Shown: positions 32,619 to 42,001 of the stretch, in pieces
Numbering within the stretch: position 1 is the first letter of the stretch
Layout of the letters: each line of letters opens with the position of its first letter
Origin: Spartobacteria bacterium
GTDB taxonomy: Bacteria > Verrucomicrobiota > Verrucomicrobiia > Chthoniobacterales > UBA10450
Length of the DNA: 64,000 nucleotides
Assembly: GCA_003167365.1 (NCBI GenBank)
Contig: PMTM01000003.1
Location: 16,980 to 80,979 of the forward strand
Direction: 5' to 3'
Notes under the pieces: model-generated
The model's input: the letters and a program-made list of their open reading frames with translations, nothing else
Databases searched by the model: none
What the model was told of the DNA's origin: nothing
Made by a program: the position numbers and the translations under genes

Positions 32619-35600
32619 TTAGCTGCGCGTTTTGCGGCGCTGGTAGGCGACCAAGATCGACATTCCGCCGGCGAAACAAAGGGCCAACGTGCCGGGTTCC
32701 GGCACCACGCGGATTGTTCCGTCGGTCAGGAAGGTGGACGTATCCCAGGAGGTGTTGACCGGATCGGCCAATATCGCGTTCGTCAGGTTGAGTGTGGCGG
32801 AGCCGCTGAGCGAACTCCAATCAACCAAGTCGAAGGTGGCGCCAAGCGCTGCCGTGTAACCCCCGATGGTCACGATATTCCAAGTGCTGCTGCCGAGGGT
32901 TAGCAATCCGCCGACATTAATCTTGTCGGAGGATACCGCACTCCCAAGTTCCAAGGTTACGGCCGCGGTGGAAGCGAGCGAGAGCGAGGAACTGAAATTT
33001 GCTGTGCCAACAGAATTGCCGGGGCTCAACGTGCCGGCAATCGAGGTCGCGCCGCTGATGGTGAAGTTACCGCTCAGCGTGCTATTGGTGCCGATGGAAA
33101 CTGTGCCGGCGCCGGTGCCCGAGCCGGAGGAGTTATTAACGTTCAGCGTGCCGGCAGTGGTGCCGAGAACCGTGCCACCGGTGTAGGTATTGCCGGTCGA
33201 GCTATTGAGGGCGAGCAAACCAATTCCGGTCTTGGTGAGCGCGCCATTGGAAACCACGCCGCTGAAAGTTGTAGGCGCTGTGTTGGTAACGTTAACAGTA
33301 GCCGAGCCGTTCAGATTGACGCCGCCGGCGAAGTTCAAGGCTCCGGTGCCCCCGAAGGTTGGAGTCGCGCCTAGGAAGAGATTATTGTTAATGGTGTGGG
33401 CCGTCGCGCCATTGCTTTGGATCCCGCCAGTGCTGGAGAAATAAATTGTCCCCGTGCCGAAGGCCGTGTCGGATCCGGCCAGGTAAGTGCCGGTCGCGAT
33501 ATTCGTTCCGCCACTGTAAGAGTTATTACCGTTGAGTTGGACGAAGGTAGTGGCAATGGCGTTATCCGTGATGCTGCCGGCGCCGATGATGTTGCCATTC
33601 AAAATGAACGCGTTCGCGGCGGTGCCGCCGCCGGCGTTGTAGAGATCGAGCCGAGTATTGCTGGCAATGCTAATGCCGCCGGTGCCATCGCCGGGGCTAG
33701 TGCCGACGGTGAACGCGTAGGCGCCATTGAGGAGGAAGGCGGAACTAGTGGAGCTGCCGACGATACTGAGGCCGCGAGTCAACGTGGTCGCGGCGCTGGC
33801 GTAAAGCCCATTGAGATTGGAGTTATTGCTAGCGTTAATCACAATCGCAGAGGTGTCTGATCCAAAAATGCTGGGCGCGCCAGTAGCAATGGTACCGCTG
33901 ACGATCGTAAGTCCTCCGAGCAGCGTGGTAGTGCCCGTGTAGGTGTTGCCCGCGTTGGTCAACGCGATGTCCGAACCATTGATGGAATTCAATGTGACAC
34001 CGTTCGAACCGGTAATCAGGCCGCTGACGGTAAGGCCGGCGGAAATGCTATTGGGCGTTCCGCCCGTGCTGGAAATAACGCCCTCGGCGCCGCCGAAATT
34101 AATATTGGCGCTGACAGTACCTGCCGTGGTGGCCGTGCCTGATGCCGAATACATGAGTGCGCCGCTAGTGATGTTAAGCCCGCCGGTGCCGCTTAATAGC
34201 GTGCCCGTACCGGTGACCAGTACGGAATTGATCGTGGTCGCCGCGTTGATCGCAGTCGCTGCCGCCACGCTGGTATTGTTGGTATCGGATTCGCCAGAGG
34301 TCAGCGCGGAATATTCAGTGGTCGTGTTAAGAGGCCGGAACTGACCGGTCGTGGGATCCCAAGTGACGAAGCTGCTGCCGAGCGCCGTGGTCGCACTGAC
34401 GTTGCCCGCGGCAAATGGCAAAATACTAATGTTCGTGCTGCCAGCCGCTCCGCCGCCGCCGATGAGCGTACCAGGTGAAGCAGTCGATGTAATCTCGGCG
34501 ACGCCGGCACCGGCAGTGTTGCCCAGGTTGGTGCCACGCACAAAAAGCGTGGAGTTATTCTGCCGTGTGATGCTGGAGAAATTGAGGCTCGCTGCCTGCG
34601 CGGCATTGGGAGTAACGGTAATCGTGCTGACGCCGTTGGTGAGGTTAAGCGCCCCGGCAACTTCATTCGTCGCGGCCGTGGCATTTCCAGTCATGGCTAT
34701 CGTCGCGCCACGATCGGTGATGGTCCCGCTGTCGTAGAGACGGTCGGCGTTGTTCGTCGTTGTGTTACTAAGCGTGAGAGTGCCCGCAAGATCCATGCTG
34801 ACGCTTTGATTAATGCTGCCGTTGCCGCTCAAGGTGAGACCGCTGAAGCTTGAATTGAGGATAGTGGCGCCCTGGTAGGTATTCGTGTTGGTGAGCGTGA
34901 GCGTGCTGTTGTTGATGGTGAGGCTTCCGTTGCCGCTAACGACGCCGTTGATGGTTGCTGCCGTGAACAACAGAAATGTCCCGCCGCCATTGCCGAGACT
35001 GACGTTGCGCGCTGTGGTCCATCCACCGGTGATGTTATTGGCTATCGTCCCGCCATCGATGGAAATGTCATTGCCGGCTCCGCTTGCGCCGAGCACGGTA
35101 TCGCCAATCGCCGCCGTCGCGGAGAGGGCAAGCGTTCCGCCAACGACATGCGTACCACCGGTGTATGTATTGCCGCCGGCTGTGGTCGCGCCAAGAGTAA
35201 GCGTTCCGGGGCCATTCATGGTGAGGCCGGCGCTGCCACCGCCAGAGATCGTCGCCGTGATCGGTTCCGCTAAGAACGTCAGAGTCGGGGTGGACATGGC
35301 CGTCAAGTTCATATTAAAAGTCGCGCCGCCCGCATCCAAAGCGAGCCCGCCCGCGCCAGCCGCGAGCTGATAAGACCAGGGGCTATTGTAATTAATGCCC
35401 GTGAGGCTCGGAGTTACGTCCATCGTAAACACGGTCGTCCCGGGCACCGTGCCGATGGTCGTGTTCGTGACCGTATTGAAAGTAGCTACTCCACCACCAT
35501 CCGGATAAGTGCCTGCGCCAGCCGTGATATTCCACGGCGCTGTGCTCCAGCTTTGCGCAGTCTGTGTTGCAATGTTACCACTCGTTCCGGCCGAAAGTAA

Positions 35601-35771
35601 AGGATTTGGAAGTTGCGCTCCAGGGGCGGGGTTGTTCAGGTCGTCCCAGTCGGTCGGATCAAGTATTGCTGGCCTTGAGCGAGTAAGCTCCTGCGCCGAA
35701 ACGAGCGACGGGAAAGTGCAGGCACAGATGGACAAGGCAACAAGCGCGGATTTCTTAAAAGCAATCTTCAT
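32619..35771 (-). CDS. surface protein with autotransporter-associated beta-strand repeats and PEP-CTERM tail
   Basis: A 1,050-residue secreted protein. Signal peptide (SALVALSICACTFPSLVSAQ) is followed by many beta-helix repeats with NTYTGGTHVVGGTLALS-type units (PATR motif), rich in Gly, Thr, Asn, Ser and almost without Cys. The end reads RVVPEPGTLALCFAGGMSIL followed by YQRRKTRS: a PEP-CTERM signal with VPEP, transmembrane helix and basic cluster, recognised by an exosortase. Not a classical autotransporter because no C-terminal barrel is present. Start ATG 35771. Confidence 0.88.
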   Translation of the reverse strand: MKIAFKKSALVALSICACTFPSLVSAQELTRSRPAILDPTDWDDLNNPAPGAQLPNPLLSAGTSGNIATQTAQSWSTAPWNITAGAGTYPDGGGVATFNTVTNTTIGTVPGTTVFTMDVTPSLTGINYNSPWSYQLAAGAGGLALDAGGATFNMNLTAMSTPTLTFLAEPITATISGGGSAGLTMNGPGTLTLGATTAGGNTYTGGTHVVGGTLALSATAAIGDTVLGASGAGNDISIDGGTIANNITGGWTTARNVSLGNGGGTFLLFTAATINGVVSGNGSLTINNSTLTLTNTNTYQGATILNSSFSGLTLSGNGSINQSVSMDLAGTLTLSNTTTNNADRLYDSGTITDRGATIAMTGNATAATNEVAGALNLTNGVSTITVTPNAAQAASLNFSSITRQNNSTLFVRGTNLGNTAGAGVAEITSTASPGTLIGGGGAAGSTNISILPFAAGNVSATTALGSSFVTWDPTTGQFRPLNTTTEYSALTSGESDTNNTSVAAATAINAATTINSVLVTGTGTLLSGTGGLNITSGALMYSASGTATTAGTVSANINFGGAEGVISSTGGTPNSISAGLTVSGLITGSNGVTLNSINGSDIALTNAGNTYTGTTTLLGGLTIVSGTIATGAPSIFGSDTSAIVINASNNSNLNGLYASAATTLTRGLSIVGSSTSSAFLLNGAYAFTVGTSPGDGTGGISIASNTRLDLYNAGGGTAANAFILNGNIIGAGSITDNAIATTFVQLNGNNSYSGGTNIATGTYLAGSDTAFGTGTIYFSSTGGIQSNGATAHTINNNLFLGATPTFGGTGALNFAGGVNLNGSATVNVTNTAPTTFSGVVSNGALTKTGIGLLALNSSTGNTYTGGTVLGTTAGTLNVNNSSGSGTGAGTVSIGTNSTLSGNFTISGATSIAGTLSPGNSVGTANFSSSLSLASTAAVTLELGSAVSSDKINVGGLLTLGSSTWNIVTIGGYTAALGATFDLVDWSSLSGSATLNLTNAILADPVNTSWDTSTFLTDGTIRVVPEPGTLALCFAGGMSILVAYQRRKTRS

Positions 35772-36041
35772 AGGCGGAAGTGGATAAGAGCCCACTTTTT
35801 TGACGATTCGCACGCTTATAGTCAATACAATTATTGTCTATTTTTAGCGAAATGACATTCAGCCTTTTCAGGTAGGACTTCGGACACGTCAGTTCATCGC
35901 CGAGAGACGAGGATTTATCTTTCAGGGGCGGCACACTCCGCCGCTTTCATCTCTACTTTCCCGGCAATCCTCAGTGTCTTCGTACGCGGTATTCATGTAA
36001 TCCGCGGTTGAAATTTCTCCGCATAAACGGTGTGATGGCAC
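35772..36041. other. 270-base gap with repeat fragment, divergent promoters
   Basis: The gap separates divergent genes (32619-35771 minus; 36042 plus), so both promoters must lie here. AT-rich ATAGTCAATACAATTATTG near 35818-35836 could serve the minus-strand promoter. TACGCGGTATTCATGTAATCCGCGGTTGAA near 35985-36013 is a partial copy of the palindrome at 15588-15639. No coding sequence is seen. Confidence 0.4.
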
Positions 36042-38255
36042 GTGTCCTCGCACGCAGAATTTAAGAATTTGCGACTGAAACAGCCGCTACCACATCGTCC
36101 GAAGGCCACGATCGTTGCCATCTGCGTTTTCCTCGCGGCAATCACGTGGCTGGTCTTCGGCCAGACGCTCCGGCACGAGTTCATCAACTATGACGACGAC
36201 ACTTATGTATATAAGAACGCCGAAGTGATAGGTGGGCTGTCCCTGCACGGAGTCATTTGGGCGTTCACGCACAGTCATTCGAACAACTGGCATCCGCTCA
36301 CCTGGATTTCGCACATGCTGGATTGCCAGTTGTTTGGGCTCAACGCCGGCGGACATCATTTCACCAATGTTTTGCTGCACACGATTGCGGTGATCCTGCT
36401 CTTTCTCTTGCTCCGCCAAATGACTGGCGGTCCGAGCCGGACTGGCAGTATTTGGCGGAGCGCTTTTGTCGCAGCACTTTTCGCGATTCATCCTTTGCAC
36501 GTGGAATCGGTCGCCTGGGTGGCGGAGCGCAAAGATGTCTTAAGCGGTGTCTTCTTCATGCTCACGCTCGGCGCGTACGTGCGATATGTACGAAACCCTT
36601 CGCTCGTTCGTTACCTGACGATGTCGATCTTGTTTGCGCTTGGCCTGATGTCCAAGCCGATGCTGGTGACGCTGCCCTTCGTGCTTTTGCTTCTGGATTC
36701 CTGGCCGCTTCAACGACAATCGAGCTGGCGAAGATTGATCGTCGAAAAAATTCCGCTTCTCGCGCTCTCCGCTGGTTCATGCGTAGCCACGCTTCTTGCC
36801 CAGAAGGAAGCGATCGGCTTAATCGAGCGCTTGCCGCTATGGCAACGCGTCGGTAACGCCTTCGTCAGCTATGTTGTTTACATTTGGCAGATGCTCTGGC
36901 CAGCGAATCTGGCGCCTTTCTATCCACATCCCAAAGATCATCTGCCGATTTTGGAAATTATCCTGGCGAGCACGCTCCTGGTCGCCATTACAGCCGCGAC
37001 CTTTGCTTTGCGAAAAGAGCGCCCTTACTTCCTTACCGGCTGGTTGTGGTACCTTGGAATGCTCGTGCCGGTGATCGGCTTAATTCAAGTCGGAATGCAG
37101 GGACACGCCGATCGTTATACTTACCTGCCGCAAATCGGACTCTACTTCGCGCTGACTTGGGCGATTGGCGATCTTTCGGCGCTCTGGCATCGCCGTCGCG
37201 AGATCTTGACCGCCATGGCTGCCATCGTAATCGCCGGTTTGACCTGGTGCGCGTGGAAGCAGACTTCGTCCTGGCGCGACAGTGAGAAGCTCTGGACCCA
37301 TACGCTTGCCGTGACTTCAAACAACGATGTCGCGCATAACAATCTCGCCGGAGTTCGCCTTCAAAGAGGCCAGCTTGACGAAGCGATCGCTGATTACCAA
37401 AAAGCCCGGCAGTTGCGGTCCGAGCGCCGAAACGCGGATAATCTGGCAGAGACCGAATATAATCTCGGGGAGGCTCTTCTTCAGCAGGGATCGATGGACG
37501 AGGCGATGAGTCACTTCCAGAAGGTTCTTGAGATCTGGCCCGATCATGCGGAAGCGCATAATAATGTGGGCGGCATTTTGTTGCAGCAGGGTCAGGTGAA
37601 CGAAGCGATTGCTCATTTTGAGAAGGCCCTGGAAAAAGCGCCCGATCTTGCGAGAGCGCATAACAATCTCGGCAACGCTCTGCTTCAAAAAGGTGAAATT
37701 GACGAAGCGATCGTTCATTACCAGAAAGCGCTGGAATTGCCGTTCGATCACGGGGAAGCACATTATAATTTGGCCAATGCTCTTTTGCAGAAGGGTGAAA
37801 TCGATGAGGCGATCACTCACTACCGCACCGCGCTGGAGATGCGCCCCAATCACGCCAACTCTCATAATAATCTCGGCACCGCGCTTCGCCGAAAGGGACT
37901 AATGGAAGAGGCCATCCTGCAGTACCAGCGGGCCGCGGAACTGGAACCCGCTTCCGCACTGTTCCAAAACAATCTCGCCTGGATGCTAGCAACGTGCCCG
38001 GATGCATCGCTGCGCGACGGTGTCAAAGCCGTGGAGTTGGCCGAGCAAGCCAATCAACTTTCCGGCGGCAGCAATCTCATTGTTTTGCATACGCTGGCCG
38101 CGGCATATGCGGAAAGCGGACGCTTGGCCGAGGCTATCGCAACCGCTCAACGCGCAGTGGAATTGGTCGATGCGCAAGGCAACACCACTCTGAGCAAATC
38201 GCTTGAGCAAGAGATCGACCTTTACCAAAAGGGTTTGCCCTACCGCGAACGATAG
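36042..38255 (+). CDS. TMTC-like membrane glycosyltransferase with TPR tail (copy 1)
   Basis: A 737-residue protein. About ten helices in residues 25-400 carry the TMTC pattern: FINYDDDTYVYKN in the first loop (acidic, GT-C type), NNWHPLTWISHMLDCQLFG, and HPLHVESVAWVAERKDVLSG. Around seven or eight TPR units from about 415 follow (QGQVNEAIAHFEKALEKAPD, KGEIDEAIVHYQKALEL). Animal TMTC1-4 proteins of this design O-mannosylate cadherins; bacterial relatives are uncharacterised. Start GTG 36042. Seven bases separate it from a paralogue. Confidence 0.8.
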   Translation: MSSHAEFKNLRLKQPLPHRPKATIVAICVFLAAITWLVFGQTLRHEFINYDDDTYVYKNAEVIGGLSLHGVIWAFTHSHSNNWHPLTWISHMLDCQLFGLNAGGHHFTNVLLHTIAVILLFLLLRQMTGGPSRTGSIWRSAFVAALFAIHPLHVESVAWVAERKDVLSGVFFMLTLGAYVRYVRNPSLVRYLTMSILFALGLMSKPMLVTLPFVLLLLDSWPLQRQSSWRRLIVEKIPLLALSAGSCVATLLAQKEAIGLIERLPLWQRVGNAFVSYVVYIWQMLWPANLAPFYPHPKDHLPILEIILASTLLVAITAATFALRKERPYFLTGWLWYLGMLVPVIGLIQVGMQGHADRYTYLPQIGLYFALTWAIGDLSALWHRRREILTAMAAIVIAGLTWCAWKQTSSWRDSEKLWTHTLAVTSNNDVAHNNLAGVRLQRGQLDEAIADYQKARQLRSERRNADNLAETEYNLGEALLQQGSMDEAMSHFQKVLEIWPDHAEAHNNVGGILLQQGQVNEAIAHFEKALEKAPDLARAHNNLGNALLQKGEIDEAIVHYQKALELPFDHGEAHYNLANALLQKGEIDEAITHYRTALEMRPNHANSHNNLGTALRRKGLMEEAILQYQRAAELEPASALFQNNLAWMLATCPDASLRDGVKAVELAEQANQLSGGSNLIVLHTLAAAYAESGRLAEAIATAQRAVELVDAQGNTTLSKSLEQEIDLYQKGLPYRER

Positions 38256-38262
38256 TGATTCG

Positions 38263-40479
38263 ATGTGGCGATTCGACGATTCAAATAAGCTGCATCCAAT
38301 GTTGAAGACTCTCCGCCGCAATGATTCGGTCGTATCCCGCGCGAGCGTCGTCGGCATTTGCGTTTTTCTCGCGGCAATCACGTGGCTGGTTTTCGGCCAG
38401 ACGCTCCGATACGGGTTCATTAATTACGACGATAACAAGTATGTTTATGAAAATGCCGAGGTGACCGGCAATCTCACCCTCCACGGAATCGTTTGGGCGT
38501 TTACCCATAGTCACGCCAACAACTGGCATCCGCTCACCTGGATTTCGCACATGCTCGATTGCCAGTTGTTTGGCCTCAAGGCCGGTGGTCATCATTTCAC
38601 CAACGTACTCTTGCACACCATCGCGGTGCTCTTGCTCTTTCTTGTGCTCCGGCAAATGACCGGAGCACTTTGGCGCAGCGCTTTTGTCGCAACGCTTTTT
38701 GCCATTCATCCCTTGCGGGTGGAATCGGTCGCCTGGGTGGCCGAGCGCAAAGATGTCTTAAGCGGCGTCTTCTTCATGCTCACGCTTGGCGCTTATGTCC
38801 GTTATGCGCGCAAACAAACGCTCGCTCGTTACCTGATGGTAGCGCTGTTGTTTGCGCTTGGGCTGATGTCCAAGCCGATGCTGGTGACGCTGCCCTTCGT
38901 GCTCTTGCTTCTGGACTACTGGCCGCTCCAACGACAATCGAGCTGGCGAAGATTGATCGTCGAAAAAATTCCGCTTCTCGCGCTCTCCGCCGCGTCATGC
39001 CTCGCCACTCTTTCTGCGCAAAGAGACCTGATCACTTCGATCGAGCGATTGTCCGTCGCGCAACGCATCGGCAATGCTCTGACCAGTTGCGTCATCTACA
39101 TGTACCAGATGGCGTGGCCCACGCGGCTCGCGGTTTTTTATCCCTATCACGGAACGCCCCTCTTCTCCGTTGAAATCATTCTCGCGGCCATGCTGCTGAT
39201 CGCGGTTACGGCTATTGCCATCGCCGCCCGGCGAAAGTTTCCTTATATCATAACCGGCTGGTTTTGGTACCTCATCATGCTCGTTCCGGTGATCGGCGTG
39301 GTCCAGGTTGGAACCCAAGCGCACGCCGATCGTTACACTTACCTGCCCCAAATCGGACTCTCTATTCTGGTGACGTGGATGATTGTCGATCTTGCGGCGG
39401 CGTGGCGATTGCCGCGGAAGATTTTGGGCGCCGCAGCAGGAATAGTAATTTCCGCTTTAGCCTGGCGCGCGTCGCTTCAGGCCTCGTATTGGCGGGACAG
39501 TGAAGAACTCTGGCGACATACCCTCGCCGTGACCACGAATAACTCCATCGCCGACAACAATCTTGGGAACGCTCTTCTTCAGAAAAACAGGATCGACGAA
39601 GCGATGACTCAGTTTCAACAGGCCGTAGAAATCTCGCCAAACGACACCGACGTCCAGAACAGTTTAGGCAATGCTCTTTTTCGGAACGGGAAGGTTGCCG
39701 ACGCCATTACGCACTACCGGATGGCTTTGCAGTTGCAGCCAAATAATGCGGAAGTTCGCAATAATCTGGGCAACGCTCTTTTTCACACGGGGCAGATTGA
39801 TGAGGCAATCACCTATTTTCAGACGGCGCTGCAATTGCTCTCCCAGCAGAACGATGCTCGCACTGCAGAAGCTCATTACAATCTCGGCAACGCTCTTTTT
39901 CAAAAAGGTCAGATTGACGATGCGATCGTACAATACCGGAAAGCGGTGGAAGTAAATTCCGATTATACGGCCGAAGCTCATTATAATTTAGGCAACGCTT
40001 TTCTCCGGAAAGAGCAGCTGGACGAGGCGATCGCGCATTATCGGAAAGCGGTGGAATTGCGGCCCGAGCACGCTAACGCGCACAACAATCTGGGCAATGT
40101 TCTTCGTCAGAAAGGACTCCCGAAGGAGGCAATTCTCCACTTCCGAAAGGCCTTGATGAACGATCCCGGCTCGGTGCTGTTCCAAAACAATCTCGCCTGG
40201 ATGTTGGCGACCTCTTCCGATCCATCGCTACGCGACGGCGCCAAAGCTGTGGAGTTAGCCGAGCAAGCCAATCAACTTTCTGGCGGCAATAATCCCATTT
40301 TTCTGCATACGCTGGCCGCGGCCTACGCGGAAAGCGGGCGGTTTTCTGAGGCTATCGCAACCACCCAGCGCGGAGTGGAGTTGGCCGACGCGCAGAACAA
40401 CCCCGCGCTAGCGGAATCACTCAAACGCGAACTCGTCCTTTACCAGACAGGAATGCCCTATCACGAACCAATCGAGTAG
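38263..40479 (+). CDS. TMTC-like membrane glycosyltransferase with TPR tail (copy 2)
   Basis: A 738-residue tandem paralogue of the preceding gene. It keeps FINYDDNKYVYENAE, NNWHPLTWISHMLDCQLFG and HPLRVESVAWVAERKDVLS, and has eight or so TPR units with alternating YNLGNALFQKGQIDDAI-type repeats. A 62-base block (38929-38990) is identical to 36711-36772 in copy 1, where flanking sequence differs, suggesting gene conversion. DDD of copy 1 reads DDN here, a change in the presumed catalytic loop. Start ATG 38263; ATG 38299 is possible. Confidence 0.8.
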   Translation: MWRFDDSNKLHPMLKTLRRNDSVVSRASVVGICVFLAAITWLVFGQTLRYGFINYDDNKYVYENAEVTGNLTLHGIVWAFTHSHANNWHPLTWISHMLDCQLFGLKAGGHHFTNVLLHTIAVLLLFLVLRQMTGALWRSAFVATLFAIHPLRVESVAWVAERKDVLSGVFFMLTLGAYVRYARKQTLARYLMVALLFALGLMSKPMLVTLPFVLLLLDYWPLQRQSSWRRLIVEKIPLLALSAASCLATLSAQRDLITSIERLSVAQRIGNALTSCVIYMYQMAWPTRLAVFYPYHGTPLFSVEIILAAMLLIAVTAIAIAARRKFPYIITGWFWYLIMLVPVIGVVQVGTQAHADRYTYLPQIGLSILVTWMIVDLAAAWRLPRKILGAAAGIVISALAWRASLQASYWRDSEELWRHTLAVTTNNSIADNNLGNALLQKNRIDEAMTQFQQAVEISPNDTDVQNSLGNALFRNGKVADAITHYRMALQLQPNNAEVRNNLGNALFHTGQIDEAITYFQTALQLLSQQNDARTAEAHYNLGNALFQKGQIDDAIVQYRKAVEVNSDYTAEAHYNLGNAFLRKEQLDEAIAHYRKAVELRPEHANAHNNLGNVLRQKGLPKEAILHFRKALMNDPGSVLFQNNLAWMLATSSDPSLRDGAKAVELAEQANQLSGGNNPIFLHTLAAAYAESGRFSEAIATTQRGVELADAQNNPALAESLKRELVLYQTGMPYHEPIE

Positions 40480-40491
40480 TCACCGCCGCCA

Positions 40492-41898
40492 CTATCGATT
40501 TACGATGTGAAGCGCGCGTTTCTCGACCGCGAGCGCGGCTTCTTTGACCGCTTCACTCAAGGTCGGGTGCGAATGGCAAGTACGCCCGAGATCTTCGGAG
40601 CTGCCGCCGAATTCCATAACCGACGCGGCTTCAGCAATGAGTTCCGAGGCGGCGTGCTGCAGGATGTGCGCGCCGAGAATGCGATCTGTTTTCGCGTCGG
40701 CCACGAACTTGACCATTCCCTCCACATCTTCATTAGCAATCGCGCGACCGTTGGCGCGGAACGGGAATTTGCCGATGCGAAAGTCGATCCCCTTCTCTTT
40801 CGCCTGTTCTTCGGTGAGGCCGACGCCGGCGAGCTCTGGATTGGTGTAAATGATTCCAGGAATGACGTCGTAATTTACGTGACCGGATTTACCGGCAATG
40901 ATTTCGACGCAGGCAATACCTTCATCCTCGGCTTTGTGCGCGAGCATCGGCCCGGCCACGACGTCGCCAATCGCGTAAATGCCTTCGACGTTGGTGCGAA
41001 AGTGATTGTCGATCTTGACACGTTTCCGCTCGTCGAGCGCTACGCCAATTTTTTCAGCGCCGAGTCCATCGGAAAATGCGCGGCGTCCGACGGAAACAAG
41101 CACTTTGTCCGCATCGAACTTGAGCTCCTCATTTCCTTTGGTCGCGGTCGCGGTCGCACGTCCATTATCGATCTTGATCGCGGTCACTTTGGCCTCGAGA
41201 TGGAATGTCATTCCTTGCGCGGTCAGCGCGCGTTGAAGTTGGTTCGATAACTCGAGATCGAAGCCGACAGCGATGCGCGGCAGAAATTCGAGGAAGGTCA
41301 CTTCCGAGCCGAGCCGGCTCCAAACAGAACCAAGCTCGAGACCGATCGCGCCGGCGCCAATGACGAGGAGCTTTGGCGGCGGCTCGGTGAAGCAAAGCGC
41401 TTCCGTGCTGCTGACGATGGTCTTGCCGTCAAACTTCGCGAACGGCAATTCCATCGGCACGCTTCCGGTGGCAATGACGATGTTTTTCGTTTCGATCTCC
41501 TGCTTCCCGCCGTTCGATGATTGGACCGACACTTTTCCGGGCGCGGTGATCGTGCCGAGACCTTCGAACGTCGTCACCTTGTTCGTTTTCATCAGCGCGC
41601 GGACGCCGCCGGTGAGCGTTTTCACCACTTTGTCTTTGCGTTGCAGCATCTTGGTAAGATCGACATGGACGTTGTCGATCATGATGCCGTGTTTTTGTGC
41701 TTCCTTTTTCGCGAACATGAAATGATCGCTGGAAGTGAGAAGCGCTTTGCTCGGAATGCAGCCGATGTTCAGGCAAGTCCCGCCGAGCTCTTTATCTTTT
41801 TCGACAATCGTGGTCTTCAAACCGAGTTGGCCGGCGCGAATGGCGGCGATATAACCGCCCGGTCCGGAACCGATGATGACGACATCGAATTTATCCAT
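40492..41898 (-). CDS. lpdA: dihydrolipoyl dehydrogenase (E3)
   Basis: A 468-residue flavoprotein reoxidising dihydrolipoamide with NAD. FAD site GSGPGGYIAAIRAGQLG near 10-26; redox disulfide in GGTCLNIGCIPSKALL; NAD site GAGAIGLELGSVWSRLG; C-terminal His-Glu pair in HSHPTLSEAVKEAAL. Start ATG 41898. It follows sucB after about 100 bases filled by a palindromic repeat. It serves the 2-oxoglutarate dehydrogenase complex and probably other lipoyl complexes. Confidence 0.96.
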   Translation of the reverse strand: MDKFDVVIIGSGPGGYIAAIRAGQLGLKTTIVEKDKELGGTCLNIGCIPSKALLTSSDHFMFAKKEAQKHGIMIDNVHVDLTKMLQRKDKVVKTLTGGVRALMKTNKVTTFEGLGTITAPGKVSVQSSNGGKQEIETKNIVIATGSVPMELPFAKFDGKTIVSSTEALCFTEPPPKLLVIGAGAIGLELGSVWSRLGSEVTFLEFLPRIAVGFDLELSNQLQRALTAQGMTFHLEAKVTAIKIDNGRATATATKGNEELKFDADKVLVSVGRRAFSDGLGAEKIGVALDERKRVKIDNHFRTNVEGIYAIGDVVAGPMLAHKAEDEGIACVEIIAGKSGHVNYDVIPGIIYTNPELAGVGLTEEQAKEKGIDFRIGKFPFRANGRAIANEDVEGMVKFVADAKTDRILGAHILQHAASELIAEAASVMEFGGSSEDLGRTCHSHPTLSEAVKEAALAVEKRALHIVNR

Positions 41899-41909
41899 AA
41901 TTAAACTGT

Positions 41910-41998
41910 GGTAGGACGCGCCTCCGGCGTGTCCGACTATTTTTCCCTTCGATACATTACGCAGAATTCGACGGATGGCTCGGAGATCTGTCCCTACC
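41910..41998. repeat. palindromic repeat between sucB and lpdA
   Basis: Ends GGTAGGACGCGCCTCCGG and CGGAGATCTGTCCCTACC make this the sibling of the element at 1825-1896. It fills the gap between the stop of sucB and the start of lpdA and may tune expression of lpdA. Confidence 0.7.
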
Positions 41999-42001
41999 AA
42001 A

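Noticed and set aside
32866-35370. Several plus-strand frames opposite the PATR surface gene
   Set aside because: Val/Pro/Ala-rich shadows produced by Gly/Thr/Asn-rich repeats; no independent support.
37300-38240. Regular repeats in the TPR tails that could be mistaken for a CRISPR array
   Set aside because: Units are about 102 bp, in frame, degenerate and encode TPRs; no constant repeat with unique spacers.
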